Origin: Gammaproteobacteria bacterium
Lineage (GTDB): Bacteria > Pseudomonadota > Gammaproteobacteria > Steroidobacterales > Steroidobacteraceae
Assembly (NCBI GenBank): GCA_020846815.1
Contig: JADLDF010000311.1
Location: 1 to 13,682 of the forward strand
DNA: 13,682 bases
Direction of reading: 5' to 3'
Part shown: in pieces, positions 6,895 through 13,682 of the stretch
How the letters are laid out: the number at the start of each line of letters is the position of its first letter
How positions within the stretch are numbered: position 1 is the stretch's first letter
The notes under the pieces: generated by a model
The model's input: only the letters and a program-made list of their open reading frames with translations
What the model was told of the DNA's origin: nothing
Databases searched by the model: none
Program-made: the position numbers and the translations under genes

Positions 6895-8340
6895 ATGATC
6901 CTGCGACGCTTCGACGCCGATTCCGTGCTGATCAAGGGCGGCCTGATCGGGCTGCTGACCTTGCTGCTGCTCTGGCCGCTCGGCCGCATTTCCGGACTGG
7001 TCGCGGAACGCGCCGCCGTGCGCGACCAGGCGCGCCAGACGATCGCCGCGCGCGTCGGCGCGCGCCAGTGGGTCGCGGGCCCGGTGCTGCGCGTGCCGGT
7101 GCAGCGCCGGCGCGCGTTCACGTCGCCCGGCGCGATGCCGTCGCCCGCGATCCAGGCCGGTGCCGCGGGCGCGGCGGCGGCCGCGAGCCCCGCAACGACG
7201 ACCGACCTGCCGCTCTGGGAAAACGCCGAGCCGGTCTACCTGCGCTCCACCGAGCTCGATGTCCAGGGCAGGATGCGGGCGGCGGACCTGCGCAAGGGGC
7301 TGCACCGTGTGCCGACCTACGAAGCGACGCTGCTGCTGCGCGGCCGTTTCGACGCACCCGGGACCCTGTCGCGCAGCATCGACCCCGCCACCGAACGCCT
7401 GCTGTGGGACGACGCACGTGTCGTGCTGCCACTGTCGGCGCTGGAGTCGATCCGGCGCATCGAGCGCTTCACGCTGGACGGTGAGGCGCTCGAGACCGCG
7501 GGTGACGGCTTTCTCGATCAGCGCGCGCTCGCCGGGCGTGCGCCGCTCGACGAGGCTCGACGCCAGAAGGACCTGCAGTTCGAGATCGCTCTGGCGCTGA
7601 GCGGCAGCGAAGCACTGCGGCTCGTGCCGCTGAGCGCGGCGAGCCGGTTCTCGCTGCAGGGCAACTGGCCGCATCCCGACTTCGACGGCGCCGAGGCGAC
7701 GGCGGCGCGCGAGGTCACCGCGCAGGGCTTCGATGCGCAGTGGACCTCCACGCGCCTGCGCTGGATCGTGCCGCCGTCGTGGCGCGGCGCGGCACTGACC
7801 GCGCCGGAACTGCTGGCCGCGGGTTCCGGAGTGACGCTGTTCCAGCCGCTCGACGTCTACGCGCTGAACTACCGTGCCGTGCACTACGGCGTGCTGTTCA
7901 TCGCCATGACCTACCTCGCGCTGTTCGCCTGGGAGTACGCCAGCCGCGGCGTGCGGCTGCACGCCATGCAGTACCTGCTGGTGGGGCTCGCGCTCGCCGT
8001 CTTCTTCCTGCTGCTGCTGGCCCTGTCCGAGCACGTCGGTTTCGCCATCGCCTACGCGCTCGCCGCCACCGCGCTGGTGCTGCTGATCGGCTACTACGTC
8101 GCCGGCGTAGCGGCGAGCAAACGGGTCGCCGCGGTCGTCGCGGGAGCGCTCTGCGCCGGCTATGGACTGCTCTATGCGATCCTCGCCTCGGAGGACCAGG
8201 CACTGCTGCTCGGCGCGCTGACCGTGTTCGTCGCGCTGGCGATGCTGATGATCGCGACGCGGCGCTTCGACTGGCGCACGCCGCGGTCGCCGCAAGCCCC
8301 GCCCGCCGCCGATGCTGCTGCTCAGGCGATCGGCCGGTAG
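6895..8340 (+). CDS. creD: CreD family inner-membrane protein
   Basis: The 481-residue protein belongs to the CreD (inner membrane protein, colicin E2 tolerance) family. One transmembrane helix lies near the N-terminus (LIKGGLIGLLTLLLLWPLG). A large periplasmic domain follows, and a cluster of four to five helices fills roughly residues 325-460. Family signatures include DLRKGLHRVPTYEATLLLRG, NWPHPDFDGA, a TAQGFDAQW segment, and GVTLFQPLDVYALNYRAVHYG leading into the helix cluster. In E. coli creD is induced by the CreBC two-component system and affects the cell envelope and beta-lactam or colicin response. No creB or creC is in this window, so regulation here is unknown. An Ala-rich insert near residues 80-100 makes it slightly longer than the E. 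coli protein. The start at 6895 has GGGGAA just upstream; the open frame before it is GC-rich noise. Confidence 0.88.
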   Translation: MILRRFDADSVLIKGGLIGLLTLLLLWPLGRISGLVAERAAVRDQARQTIAARVGARQWVAGPVLRVPVQRRRAFTSPGAMPSPAIQAGAAGAAAAASPATTTDLPLWENAEPVYLRSTELDVQGRMRAADLRKGLHRVPTYEATLLLRGRFDAPGTLSRSIDPATERLLWDDARVVLPLSALESIRRIERFTLDGEALETAGDGFLDQRALAGRAPLDEARRQKDLQFEIALALSGSEALRLVPLSAASRFSLQGNWPHPDFDGAEATAAREVTAQGFDAQWTSTRLRWIVPPSWRGAALTAPELLAAGSGVTLFQPLDVYALNYRAVHYGVLFIAMTYLALFAWEYASRGVRLHAMQYLLVGLALAVFFLLLLALSEHVGFAIAYALAATALVLLIGYYVAGVAASKRVAAVVAGALCAGYGLLYAILASEDQALLLGALTVFVALAMLMIATRRFDWRTPRSPQAPPAADAAAQAIGR

Positions 8341-8813
8341 CGCACGCCGCCGTCGTCGCGGATCGATTCGACCAGCCGGACGCGCTCGATGGTCCAGAGG
8401 ACCGTGCTCCAGCGCAGCCCGGAGCGCACCGTGCCCACGTCGCGCGCCAGCGTGACGTGCGGCACGAACGGCCGCGGGTCGCGCGCGAAGCCGAGGCGGT
8501 CGAGGCGCTGCCACAGGCCGTCGACGATCGCCGTGGCGCGCGCCACGGGCTGGCCGGAGGTCGCCGCCAGCACCTGCGGCTTGCGCCAGAACTCGAGGCG
8601 GTCGAAGGCGATCGTGAAAGGCGCCACGGGCCCGGCGAGCGCCTGCAACCGCTCGCGGCGCGCGCCGTCGACGCCACCGAGGAAGGCCACGGTCACGTGG
8701 AAGTTGGCCGGCTCCACGGGGCGCCCCGCCAGCGGGAACAGGCCGGCGCGCGCCGCTTCGAACGCGGCTCGCGTCGACTCGTCGGGCCAGAAGGCGAAGA
8801 ACAGACGATGCAC
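8322..8813 (-). CDS. thpR: RNA 2',3'-cyclic phosphodiesterase (2H phosphoesterase, LigT/ThpR type)
   Basis: The 163-residue product is a two-histidine phosphoesterase. It shows both HxTx catalytic motifs, HVTV (His39/Thr41) and HVTL (His119/Thr121), spaced about 80 residues apart as in the LigT/ThpR family. Such enzymes hydrolyse 2',3'-cyclic phosphates at RNA ends; in vitro the family can also form 2'-5' RNA links. The N-terminus HRLFFAFWPDE and the EPANFHVTVAFLG segment are typical. I chose the GTG at 8813 because GGAGGA (8824-8829) lies 10 nt upstream and the family starts here; an in-frame TTG at 8819 is possible. The open frame further upstream to 8939 has no support. The 3' end overlaps the convergent creD gene by 19 bp. 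Confidence 0.9.
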   Translation of the reverse strand: MHRLFFAFWPDESTRAAFEAARAGLFPLAGRPVEPANFHVTVAFLGGVDGARRERLQALAGPVAPFTIAFDRLEFWRKPQVLAATSGQPVARATAIVDGLWQRLDRLGFARDPRPFVPHVTLARDVGTVRSGLRWSTVLWTIERVRLVESIRDDGGVRYRPIA

Positions 8814-8914
8814 CTGCAACGGATCCTCCACGCATCGGACAACGGCCGCGATCCCGGGCCGCGGCAGAGCAGCCGATCGCGCTAGCGTCGGGCCGCGGAC
8901 AGGGAGGATAGCCG

Positions 8915-9388
8915 ATGATGCAGACCAGCCCCCGGGCACGCGGACGAGAGAATCCCGGCGCTGCAGGTTCCCAGGCGTTGCGTTCCGCGGCGCGCGATCC
9001 GCGCATCAAGTTCGTTGGCGGCTTGGGCGCGCCGGGACGCGGCCCGCGCATCGCCCGCGCGCTCGGCGCGACGGTGCTCGCGCTGCTCGCGGCCTGTGCC
9101 GCGCCCGGCGGCGGGCGCATGCACGACGATCTCGATCCGTCGCTCGCCTTCGACGTCTCGGACTACGGTCACCTCGGTTATGACGCTGCGCGCGGGCGGC
9201 CGAGCGAGCGCGGCCCCGTGCAGCAGCAGTACCGCGGCACCTGGGATCTGTGGCAGCCGCCGAACGGTGATCCGGGCGTGGCCCGTTTCCTCGCCGACAA
9301 GGTCGTCGAATCGCTGGGCGCCGCAGCGACTCTGCCGCAGCCCGCGAAGGCCGTGCCCTTGCACCGACTCGAGGTCGCGGCGCGCTGA
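8915..9388 (+). CDS. Predicted lipoprotein of unknown function
   Basis: The 157-residue frame has a good ribosome site (GGAGG at 8903-8907, 7 nt before the ATG). A hydrophobic stretch ending LGATVLALLAAC places a lipobox-type cysteine at residue 61. The mature part is small and acidic at first (MHDDLDPSLAFDVSDYGHLGYD), then has a QQQYRGTWDLWQPPNGDPGVARFLADKVVESLG segment that looks like real folded protein. The unusual feature is the roughly 45-residue Arg/Gly/Pro-rich segment before the hydrophobic core; lipoprotein signals normally begin within the first few residues. A later non-ATG start nearer the core would fit better, but no ribosome site is visible there. No family is recognised. It is divergent from thpR and convergent with the cytochrome gene. 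Confidence 0.65.
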   Translation: MMQTSPRARGRENPGAAGSQALRSAARDPRIKFVGGLGAPGRGPRIARALGATVLALLAACAAPGGGRMHDDLDPSLAFDVSDYGHLGYDAARGRPSERGPVQQQYRGTWDLWQPPNGDPGVARFLADKVVESLGAAATLPQPAKAVPLHRLEVAAR

Positions 9389-9519
9389 ATGGCAGGCGCC
9401 GGTCGCGAACGCGGTGCGGCGACCAGGCGGCCAGGTAGCCGGCGGCCGGTGCACCACATCGCGGCACGGCGCAGCCGCGGCCACGGGCAGGCACCGGACC
9501 CTCTGGCCCGGCGCGCCGC

Positions 9520-10344
9520 TCAGCGAGGCTCGCGCACCAGCTCGAGCCCGGTGCGGGAGAGATAGTCGGAAATGCCGTCGATCTGTGCGCGCTCGAGCGG
9601 CCTCATGAGATCGAGGTGCAGCGCGCCCATGTTCGGCCGGCGCTCCTCGACCGCATCGAAGAACTGGCGGAACAGGTAGGCGTAGTGCTGGCCGGAAAGG
9701 CGCGGGATGCCGCGCTCGGCGGCGCCCTCGCCCAGCGGCCCGTGACAGCGCTCGCAGCGGTCGAAATAGGTGGCGGCACCGACGCCGAGGTTCGAGCCGT
9801 CGCCATGTCCCGGGCCGAAGCCGCGCGGCAGCGTCGAGACGAAGGCGGCCACGTCGGCGAGATCCTGGCCGCCGGCCAGATGTCCCATGCGCGAGGCATG
9901 CTCCATGCGGATGTCCCAGCGCCGGCCGTGGCGGTAGTCGACGAGCTGCTTGGCGATGACGGTGTAGTGCTGGCCCGCGATCACCGGCACCGAGCCGTCG
10001 GCGACGCCACGACCATCGACACCGTGGCAGGCGCCACAGGGCGCGTACAGCTCCTCGCCGCGCCGCGGGTCCGGCGTTGCCAGCATCGCGTCGCGCAGCT
10101 CGACGCGCGCGCTCGCGCGCGCGCGCGTGCCGCCCGGCTGCGCCACGCCCGGTGGCGCGGGCCGCCCGGGCTCGGCGGCGGGCGGCGGCGCGGCCGGCCG
10201 CAACGGTGCATCGGCAGCGCCAGCGGCGCCGCTCGCGGCATCCGCCGCCAGTGGCCGCGGCGCCGCGCCGAGCGCGGCCGCCATGGCAGCGAGCGCCGTC
10301 GCGATCGCGAGCAGCCACCAGATGTTGCGCTTGTGCGTGGTCAT
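9520..10344 (-). CDS. Exported diheme cytochrome c (c4/c553-like)
   Basis: The 274-residue protein carries two c-type heme sites: CGACH (Cys103, Cys106, His107) and CERCH (Cys197, Cys200, His201). The two halves are similar in layout, each continuing with a GxVPxIAGQHYTVIxKQLxDY or RGIPRLSGQHYAYLFRQFFDA segment and a Met-containing stretch (Met147/Met153 and Met239) that could supply the axial ligand. This is the pattern of cytochrome c4-type electron carriers. An N-terminal hydrophobic segment (residues 8-27) acts as signal peptide or membrane anchor. It is followed by a long Ala/Pro/Gly-rich linker (about 35-75), which suggests a membrane-tethered cytochrome in the periplasm. The ATG at 10344 is supported by GAGGTG 6 nt upstream; an ATG at 10362 is less likely. 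No terminal oxidase or dehydrogenase partner is adjacent. Confidence 0.9.
   Translation of the reverse strand: MTTHKRNIWWLLAIATALAAMAAALGAAPRPLAADAASGAAGAADAPLRPAAPPPAAEPGRPAPPGVAQPGGTRARASARVELRDAMLATPDPRRGEELYAPCGACHGVDGRGVADGSVPVIAGQHYTVIAKQLVDYRHGRRWDIRMEHASRMGHLAGGQDLADVAAFVSTLPRGFGPGHGDGSNLGVGAATYFDRCERCHGPLGEGAAERGIPRLSGQHYAYLFRQFFDAVEERRPNMGALHLDLMRPLERAQIDGISDYLSRTGLELVREPR
10114..10127. repeat. 14-nt alternating CG run
   Basis: An uninterrupted CG alternation lies inside the Arg/Ala codons at the end of the cytochrome linker. Such tracts can adopt Z-DNA and are slippage-prone. Here it is most simply explained by Arg/Ala codons in a GC-rich genome. Confidence 0.6.
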
Positions 10345-10669
10345 CGCGTTCACCTCGTGCATGGCACGCTTCGCGGACGATCCTACGAACCGGCCGGGGA
10401 CTGCCCATGCGCAGTTACCGAGAGCGGGCCTTGGTCCGCGGCCGCCACGCCCGCTATCCTGACGCATCGACCGCCACGACGCAGCGGCCTCGCCGCTGCG
10501 CCGACCGCCGGTCGTCACCCTGCGGTCGCACTGCCCCTCCACCCATGAAGCTACCGGCCCCGCCGCGCCGTCTGCGCCCTGCCCCACCGAGGGTGCCGCA
10601 GATCGTGCTCGGCTGCGTGGTCGGCGGGGCGCAGCACGGCCAGCATCGAGCACGGCGCTAGTCAGAACC
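10345..10669. other. Intergenic stretch of about 325 bp between divergent genes
   Basis: This holds the 5' regions of the cytochrome gene (minus) and the small membrane protein gene (plus). A 38-codon frame (10545-10661, starting MKLPAPPRRL) ends 8 nt before the membrane protein start; it has no ribosome site or recognisable sequence and I do not call it a gene. A candidate plus-strand promoter is listed separately. I see no RNA gene or terminator. Confidence 0.5.
10431..10460 (+). promoter_or_regulatory. Candidate promoter upstream of the small membrane protein gene
   Basis: TTGGTC (10431-10436) and TATCCT (10455-10460) are 18 nt apart. The matches to consensus are moderate, and about 200 nt separate the element from the ATG at 10670, so this is a weak call. 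Confidence 0.3.
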
Positions 10670-11083
10670 ATGCGGGCATCGCGCGTCCTGCTGGCCTGGT
10701 GCGCGATCATCGTCGCCGAGTCGGTGCACGGCACGCTGCGCGAGCTGCTGCTCGCGCCGCGCATCGGCAGCCTGCTGGCGCGCCAGCTCGCGGTGTTCAC
10801 CGGCATCGCGATCATCTTCGTGATCGCGCTGTCGCTGGCACGCTGGATGGGCTGGAGGACGCGACGCGAATGCCTGCTCGCCGGCCTCGCCTGGGTGATG
10901 CTGACGGTGGCCTTCGAGATCGCCCTCGGCCGCCTGGTGTTCGGCCATGGCTGGTCGCGGATCCTCGAGGACTATGACCCCTCGCGCGGCGGCCTCATGA
11001 GTCTCGGGCTGGCCGCGATGGCGCTGACGCCCTGGCTCGCGGCGCGGCTGCGCGGCCAGCTCGATACCGCCGCGGACCGCTGA
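10670..11083 (+). CDS. Conserved small four-helix membrane protein of unknown function
   Basis: The 137-residue product has four hydrophobic segments at about residues 5-18, 38-60, 68-90 and 108-126, so it is probably an integral inner-membrane protein. Polar residues lie in or near the helices: Glu17, His20 and Arg24 in an AESVHGTLREL motif, Arg39, Glu83 in the third helix, and a WSRILEDYDPSRGGLM loop before the fourth. These look like conserved positions and I have an impression of having seen this pattern in hypothetical proteins of proteobacteria and cyanobacteria, but I cannot name the family. The ATG lacks a clear Shine-Dalgarno. It stands alone between the divergent cytochrome gene and the DUF1838 remnant. 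Confidence 0.72.
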   Translation: MRASRVLLAWCAIIVAESVHGTLRELLLAPRIGSLLARQLAVFTGIAIIFVIALSLARWMGWRTRRECLLAGLAWVMLTVAFEIALGRLVFGHGWSRILEDYDPSRGGLMSLGLAAMALTPWLAARLRGQLDTAADR

Positions 11084-11200
11084 GCCGCGCACCCGCTTCG
11101 TGCACGCCACCTCGCGGATGACGGCAGCAATCGACGGATCGCCCCTGCGGCCGGCTGCGGCATGACGGCGCTCCGTCCCGTCCACGATGCCGGAGCCGAC

Positions 11201-11771
11201 ATGGATACGCCGCTGACCTCCCCGTTCCTCGATCGCCGCGCGCTGCTTGCCGCGCCCGGCCTCTGCAGATGCTCTGCGGCGTCGAGGGCTTCGGCGTGAT
11301 GCGCGTCGCGCCGCAGAAAGACGGCAGCTATCGCGTCTTCAACCGCGAGCTCGCGTTCTACAGGGAGCCGAAGACCGACGAGTTCATCGACGCATGGACC
11401 AACCCGCTGACCGGCGAGACCTGTGAGGTGAGCCCGATCCACAACCGCATCGTCAATGCGACGGTCGCGCCGATCGTGCGCCAGGACTTCGACGGCCACG
11501 TCGTCGAGCGGCCGTTCGACCCGTCCTGGACCTTCCTCGAAGGCCAGGCGTTCCAGGTGTTCGAGCTGCACGCCGCGTTCCCGAACCCGATGAAGGTGGC
11601 CGACTGGCCGCGCGAATCGTCCGGGCCGGTCTCGCGGCTCAGCGAAATCTTCCAGCGCAGCTGCCGGATCGCGGACCTCGACGATCCGAAGCCGACCTCG
11701 GTGCCCTGCAGAAGTGGGCGGCGAGCCTCGCTCGGTCGGCGCGCTCCGCCTCGACCGGCATGGATCTATAG
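11201..11771 (+). pseudogene. DUF1838 family protein, broken by deletions and frameshifts
   Basis: The ATG at 11201 (GGAG 5 nt upstream) begins MDTPLTSPFLDRRALLAAPGL, which looks like the start of an exported DUF1838 protein with a twin-arginine-like signal, but that frame stops soon after. From about 11263 a different frame carries the recognisable family core: GVEGFGVMRV, the NRELAFYREPKTDEF segment, WTNPLTGETCEVSPIHN and ADWPRESSGPVSRLSEIFQ, to about DDPKPTSVP. A third frame then gives GALQKWAASLARS and ends at 11769-11771, plausibly the original C-terminus. About 190 codons remain of a usual 280-330. The N-terminal third and the Trp-rich C-terminal region are missing. Both inferred joins fall at CTGCAGA heptamers. 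DUF1838 has no established activity. The end of fdhD overlaps the last few bases. Confidence 0.75.
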
Positions 11772-12674
11772 GCCGGAGTGCGGCTCTCGGGATCGAAGTC
11801 CTCCAGCGCCACCAGCACGCTCGCCCGGGTCACCGAGCGCAATGCGGGCCGGATGGGTATAGACGTTGAAGCTCGACTCGCGCAGGAAGCCGACCAGGGT
11901 GATGCCCCAGTGCGCGGCAAGCTCGACGGCGAGGCTCGAGGGCGCGCCGACCGCAACCACGACCGGCACGTGCGCGACCGCCGCCTTCTGCAGCAGCTCG
12001 AAGCCGGCGCGGCCGCTGAGCACGACAAGGCAGTCGGCGAGATCCGGCTGGCCCGCGGCGAGCCGCGCGCCGACGAGCTTGTCGAACGCGTTGTGGCGCC
12101 CGATGTCCTCGCGCAGCAGCAGCAGCTCGCCGTCGAAGCCGAAGGCTGCGACCGCGTGCAGCCCGCCGGTCGATTCGAACAGCGACTGCGCCGCGCGCAG
12201 CTGCCGCGGCAGCGCCTGCAGCAGCGCCGGCGGGAGCGGTGGGCCCAGCAGCGGCGCCGGCGCGCGGCCCGCGTCCCAGCCGCCCATGACGGCTTCGAGC
12301 GAGGTCTTGCCGCAGAGGCCGCAACCCGCCGTCGCAGCGAACTGCCGCTCGGCGCGTTCGAGCCGCGGCTCGACGCCGGGCGCGAGCTCGGCCTTGAGCA
12401 CGTTGCCCTGGGTGCCGCAGCGGTGCCAGAGCGCGACCGCGGCCGCGCCGTCGATGACGCCCTCGGCGACGAGCAGGCCGAGCGCGAGCTCGACGTCGTC
12501 GCCCGGCGTACGCATGGTCACGGTGACGCGCCGCTCGCCGGCCGCCGAGACGACGCGGATCTCCAGCGGCTCCTCGACCGCCAGCGCGTCGTCGCGACGC
12601 TCGACGCGGCCGCACGCGATGGCGTCGATCGGATGAGTGCGCGTGGCCTCGGCACTGCGAACGGCAGCGGACAT
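11766..12674 (-). CDS. fdhD: Formate dehydrogenase accessory sulfurtransferase FdhD
   Basis: FdhD passes sulfur from the cysteine desulfurase IscS to the molybdenum bis-MGD cofactor, which formate dehydrogenases need for activity; it acts in the cytoplasm. The 302-residue protein shows the family hallmarks: EEPLEIRV near the N-terminus, MRTPGDDVELALGLLVAEGVI (54-74), the sulfur-transfer motif CGLCG with Cys118 and Cys121, FESTGGLHAVAAF, EDIGRHNAFDKLVG, SGRAGFELLQKAA, APSSLAVELA and GFLRESSFNVYTHPARI. The ATG at 12674 has GGGAGA just upstream; a longer frame to 12755 is not supported. The C-terminus extends about 20 Gly/Arg-rich residues past the usual end, into the tail of the DUF1838 pseudogene, so the natural stop may have been altered. 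No formate dehydrogenase gene is in the window. Confidence 0.93.
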   Translation of the reverse strand: MSAAVRSAEATRTHPIDAIACGRVERRDDALAVEEPLEIRVVSAAGERRVTVTMRTPGDDVELALGLLVAEGVIDGAAAVALWHRCGTQGNVLKAELAPGVEPRLERAERQFAATAGCGLCGKTSLEAVMGGWDAGRAPAPLLGPPLPPALLQALPRQLRAAQSLFESTGGLHAVAAFGFDGELLLLREDIGRHNAFDKLVGARLAAGQPDLADCLVVLSGRAGFELLQKAAVAHVPVVVAVGAPSSLAVELAAHWGITLVGFLRESSFNVYTHPARIALGDPGERAGGAGGLRSREPHSGL

Positions 12675-12905
12675 CGTGACTCTCCCGCGGCGGCGGACGG
12701 ACGGTACGGGAGTGGAGCATGACACTGCCCGGGCGGCCGGTGCCATCGGCCGCAAGGCCCGGTGTGCGCGGGGAGACAGGCGTGCGCACCTTGGCCTCGA
12801 TGCCCACCGGATGCCGGCCGGGCGAAGCGCGAGGCGCTCGGCCGCCTAGAGTACGGAATGCGCGGTCGGTTTCGTCAGCCTCGGCTGCCCAAAGCCGCCC
12901 GGCCT

Positions 12906-13358
12906 TCAGAACGCGGAATGCGCTCCCTGCAGGCGGCGCAGCAGGCCGAGCAGCACGGGCATGAGCAGCAGCGCGAGCCCGACGTCGACCACGGCCATGG
13001 TCGCAGCCTGCACCGGCAGCGTCGCGGCCGCGCCGGCCGCGATCGCGCAGCCGTAGATCGCCGCGGGCATCGCCAGCACGCAGGCACCGTGGCCGGCGAG
13101 ACTGCCGCGCGCCACGCGCTCACTGCGCGTCAGGCCTGCCCCGACCAGCAGCGCAAGACCGGCGCCGAGGGTCGCGCAGACCGAGCCCGGCAGCAGCACC
13201 GCATAGGTCCAGAGGGCCCGCCAGGCGTCGGGCGGGCCGCTGCGACACAGCGACACCCAACTCGACCAGCCGGCGCGGGTCGTCTCGTCCCACCAGGCGC
13301 CGCCCCAGGCGGCGCCGAGCAGCAGTGCGCAGCCACCCAGCGCCGCACGCAAGTCCAT
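12906..13358 (-). CDS. Small multi-pass membrane protein of unknown function
   Basis: The 150-residue product (158 if the ATG at 13382 is used) has four hydrophobic regions at about residues 4-22, 50-75, 88-115 and 118-140, with a Trp-rich loop (WWDETTRAGWSSWVSLC) between the first two. The rest is Ala/Gly/Leu-rich. I recognise no family or motif. Neither start has a clear Shine-Dalgarno; I chose 13358 because the first helix begins directly after it. It lies on the same strand as fdhD, 231 nt upstream, so a shared transcript is possible but not shown. It is divergent from the ABC transporter ATPase gene. Confidence 0.6.
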   Translation of the reverse strand: MDLRAALGGCALLLGAAWGGAWWDETTRAGWSSWVSLCRSGPPDAWRALWTYAVLLPGSVCATLGAGLALLVGAGLTRSERVARGSLAGHGACVLAMPAAIYGCAIAAGAAATLPVQAATMAVVDVGLALLLMPVLLGLLRRLQGAHSAF

Positions 13359-13496
13359 GGTGGAACGGGAAAAAACAACCATGCGCGAATTCGACCACGG
13401 CCGCCCTGGCGGCCGGTATCCGTGCTTGACGCAGCGCTGTGTGCCGGCGCAAGCAAACGCCGGCATCTACTTAGCACTCTTAGTTCTGTCACCAGG

Positions 13497-13514
13497 GGTT
13501 ACCTCGATGTGACC
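13497..13514. promoter_or_regulatory. Imperfect inverted repeat with repeated GTCACC-like half-sites upstream of the ABC gene
   Basis: GGTTAC (13497-13502) and GTGACC (13509-13514) are inverted with one mismatch around a 6-nt spacer. GTCACC also occurs at 13488-13493 and 13520-13525. The group lies 40-80 nt before the ABC ATPase start, where an operator could be. Short, GC-rich half-sites make chance likely. Confidence 0.25.
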
Positions 13515-13565
13515 ACCACGTCACCATGGCGCCCCTACCATGGCCGGGGACGCGCGGGGATCCGG

Positions 13566-13682
13566 ATGTCGATCAAGTTCGAGCAGGTCACGAAGCGCTA
13601 CCAGAGCGGGCCCGTCGTCAACGACGTCACGCTCGACATCGCCACGGGCGAGTTCTTCGTGCTGCTCGGCCCGAGCGGCAGC
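13566..13682 (+). CDS. ABC transporter ATP-binding protein, N-terminal part (runs off the right edge)
   Basis: The 39 visible residues begin MSIKFEQVTKRYQSG and reach LLGPSGS, the first part of the Walker A (P-loop) motif, exactly as in import-type ABC ATPases of the sulfate/molybdate/iron/polyamine group (CysA, ModC, FbpC, PotA). GGGGA lies 5 nt before the ATG. The conserved aromatic preceding the P-loop (Tyr12) is present. The substrate cannot be told without the rest of the gene and its permease partners. Closeness to fdhD makes a molybdate system worth checking, but that is only a guess. Confidence 0.88.
   Translation, partial: MSIKFEQVTKRYQSGPVVNDVTLDIATGEFFVLLGPSGS

Noticed and set aside
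6505..9120. Very long minus-strand open frame (871 codons) opposite creD
   Set aside because: It is antisense to creD and runs through thpR in another frame. Its translation is Arg/Ala/Gln-rich without any domain; long antisense frames are common at this GC content.
9389..9519. Convergent gap between lipoprotein and cytochrome genes, searched for a terminator
   Set aside because: Only GC-rich sequence with no stable hairpin followed by T residues on either strand.
8882..10408. 508-codon minus-strand open frame over the lipoprotein and cytochrome genes
   Set aside because: Low-complexity Arg/Ala translation; the cytochrome frame with two CxxCH sites is the real one.
10545..10661. 38-codon frame ending 8 nt before the small membrane protein gene
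   Set aside because: No ribosome site, Pro/Arg-rich start and no recognisable sequence; the position alone is not enough.
13471..13479. TTAGCACTC, identical to one half of the CIRCE element bound by HrcA
   Set aside because: The second half (GAGTGCTAA after 9 nt) is absent, and no chaperone gene follows.

Overview
This is a high-GC bacterial chromosomal window with Gram-negative features: an outer-membrane TonB-dependent receptor tail and the remains of a second receptor, a Tat-exported flavoenzyme, a CreD-type inner-membrane protein, a diheme cytochrome c and an asd gene. I see no rRNA, tRNA, CRISPR array, transposase or phage gene. A proteobacterium of the Steroidobacter/Nevskiales/xanthomonad kind fits the gene mix, but this is inferred from gene content and not proven.

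Left part (1-3230): the end of a TonB-dependent receptor gene is followed 17 nt later by a Tat-exported amine-oxidase-like FAD oxidoreductase, then a probable terminator. Next comes a well-formed Shine-Dalgarno and ATG that opens only a short, probably truncated frame. It overlaps a convergent gene for a very basic, histone-like protein. Upstream of that gene on the same strand is an exported SAM-methyltransferase-like protein. This 1.9-3.1 kb stretch looks less GC-rich than its surroundings.

Centre-left (3180-5560): a promoter, a 25-residue Thr/Lys-containing leader ORF, a strong hairpin terminator and a possible antiterminator precede asd (aspartate-semialdehyde dehydrogenase). I read this as a candidate attenuator and the most interesting regulatory element in the window. 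A luciferase-like flavin oxidoreductase gene converges on asd.

Centre (5650-8900): a TonB-dependent receptor pseudogene with a one-base frameshift, a missing plug domain and no C-terminus is followed by about 480 bp without a convincing gene. Then come creD and thpR (RNA 2',3'-cyclic phosphodiesterase), which overlap tail to tail.

Right part (8900-13682): a predicted lipoprotein gene, a convergent diheme cytochrome c gene, an uncharacterised four-helix membrane protein, a broken DUF1838 gene, fdhD (sulfurtransferase for molybdenum formate dehydrogenases), another small membrane protein, and the start of an ABC transporter ATPase at the edge.

Most genes are single units with no shared pathway. 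The recurring theme is erosion: two recognisable genes (receptor and DUF1838) and one orphan gene start are broken by internal deletions or frameshifts, while the flanking genes look intact. I did not find a convincing new defence or mobile system. The best candidate for something undescribed is the leader region upstream of asd.
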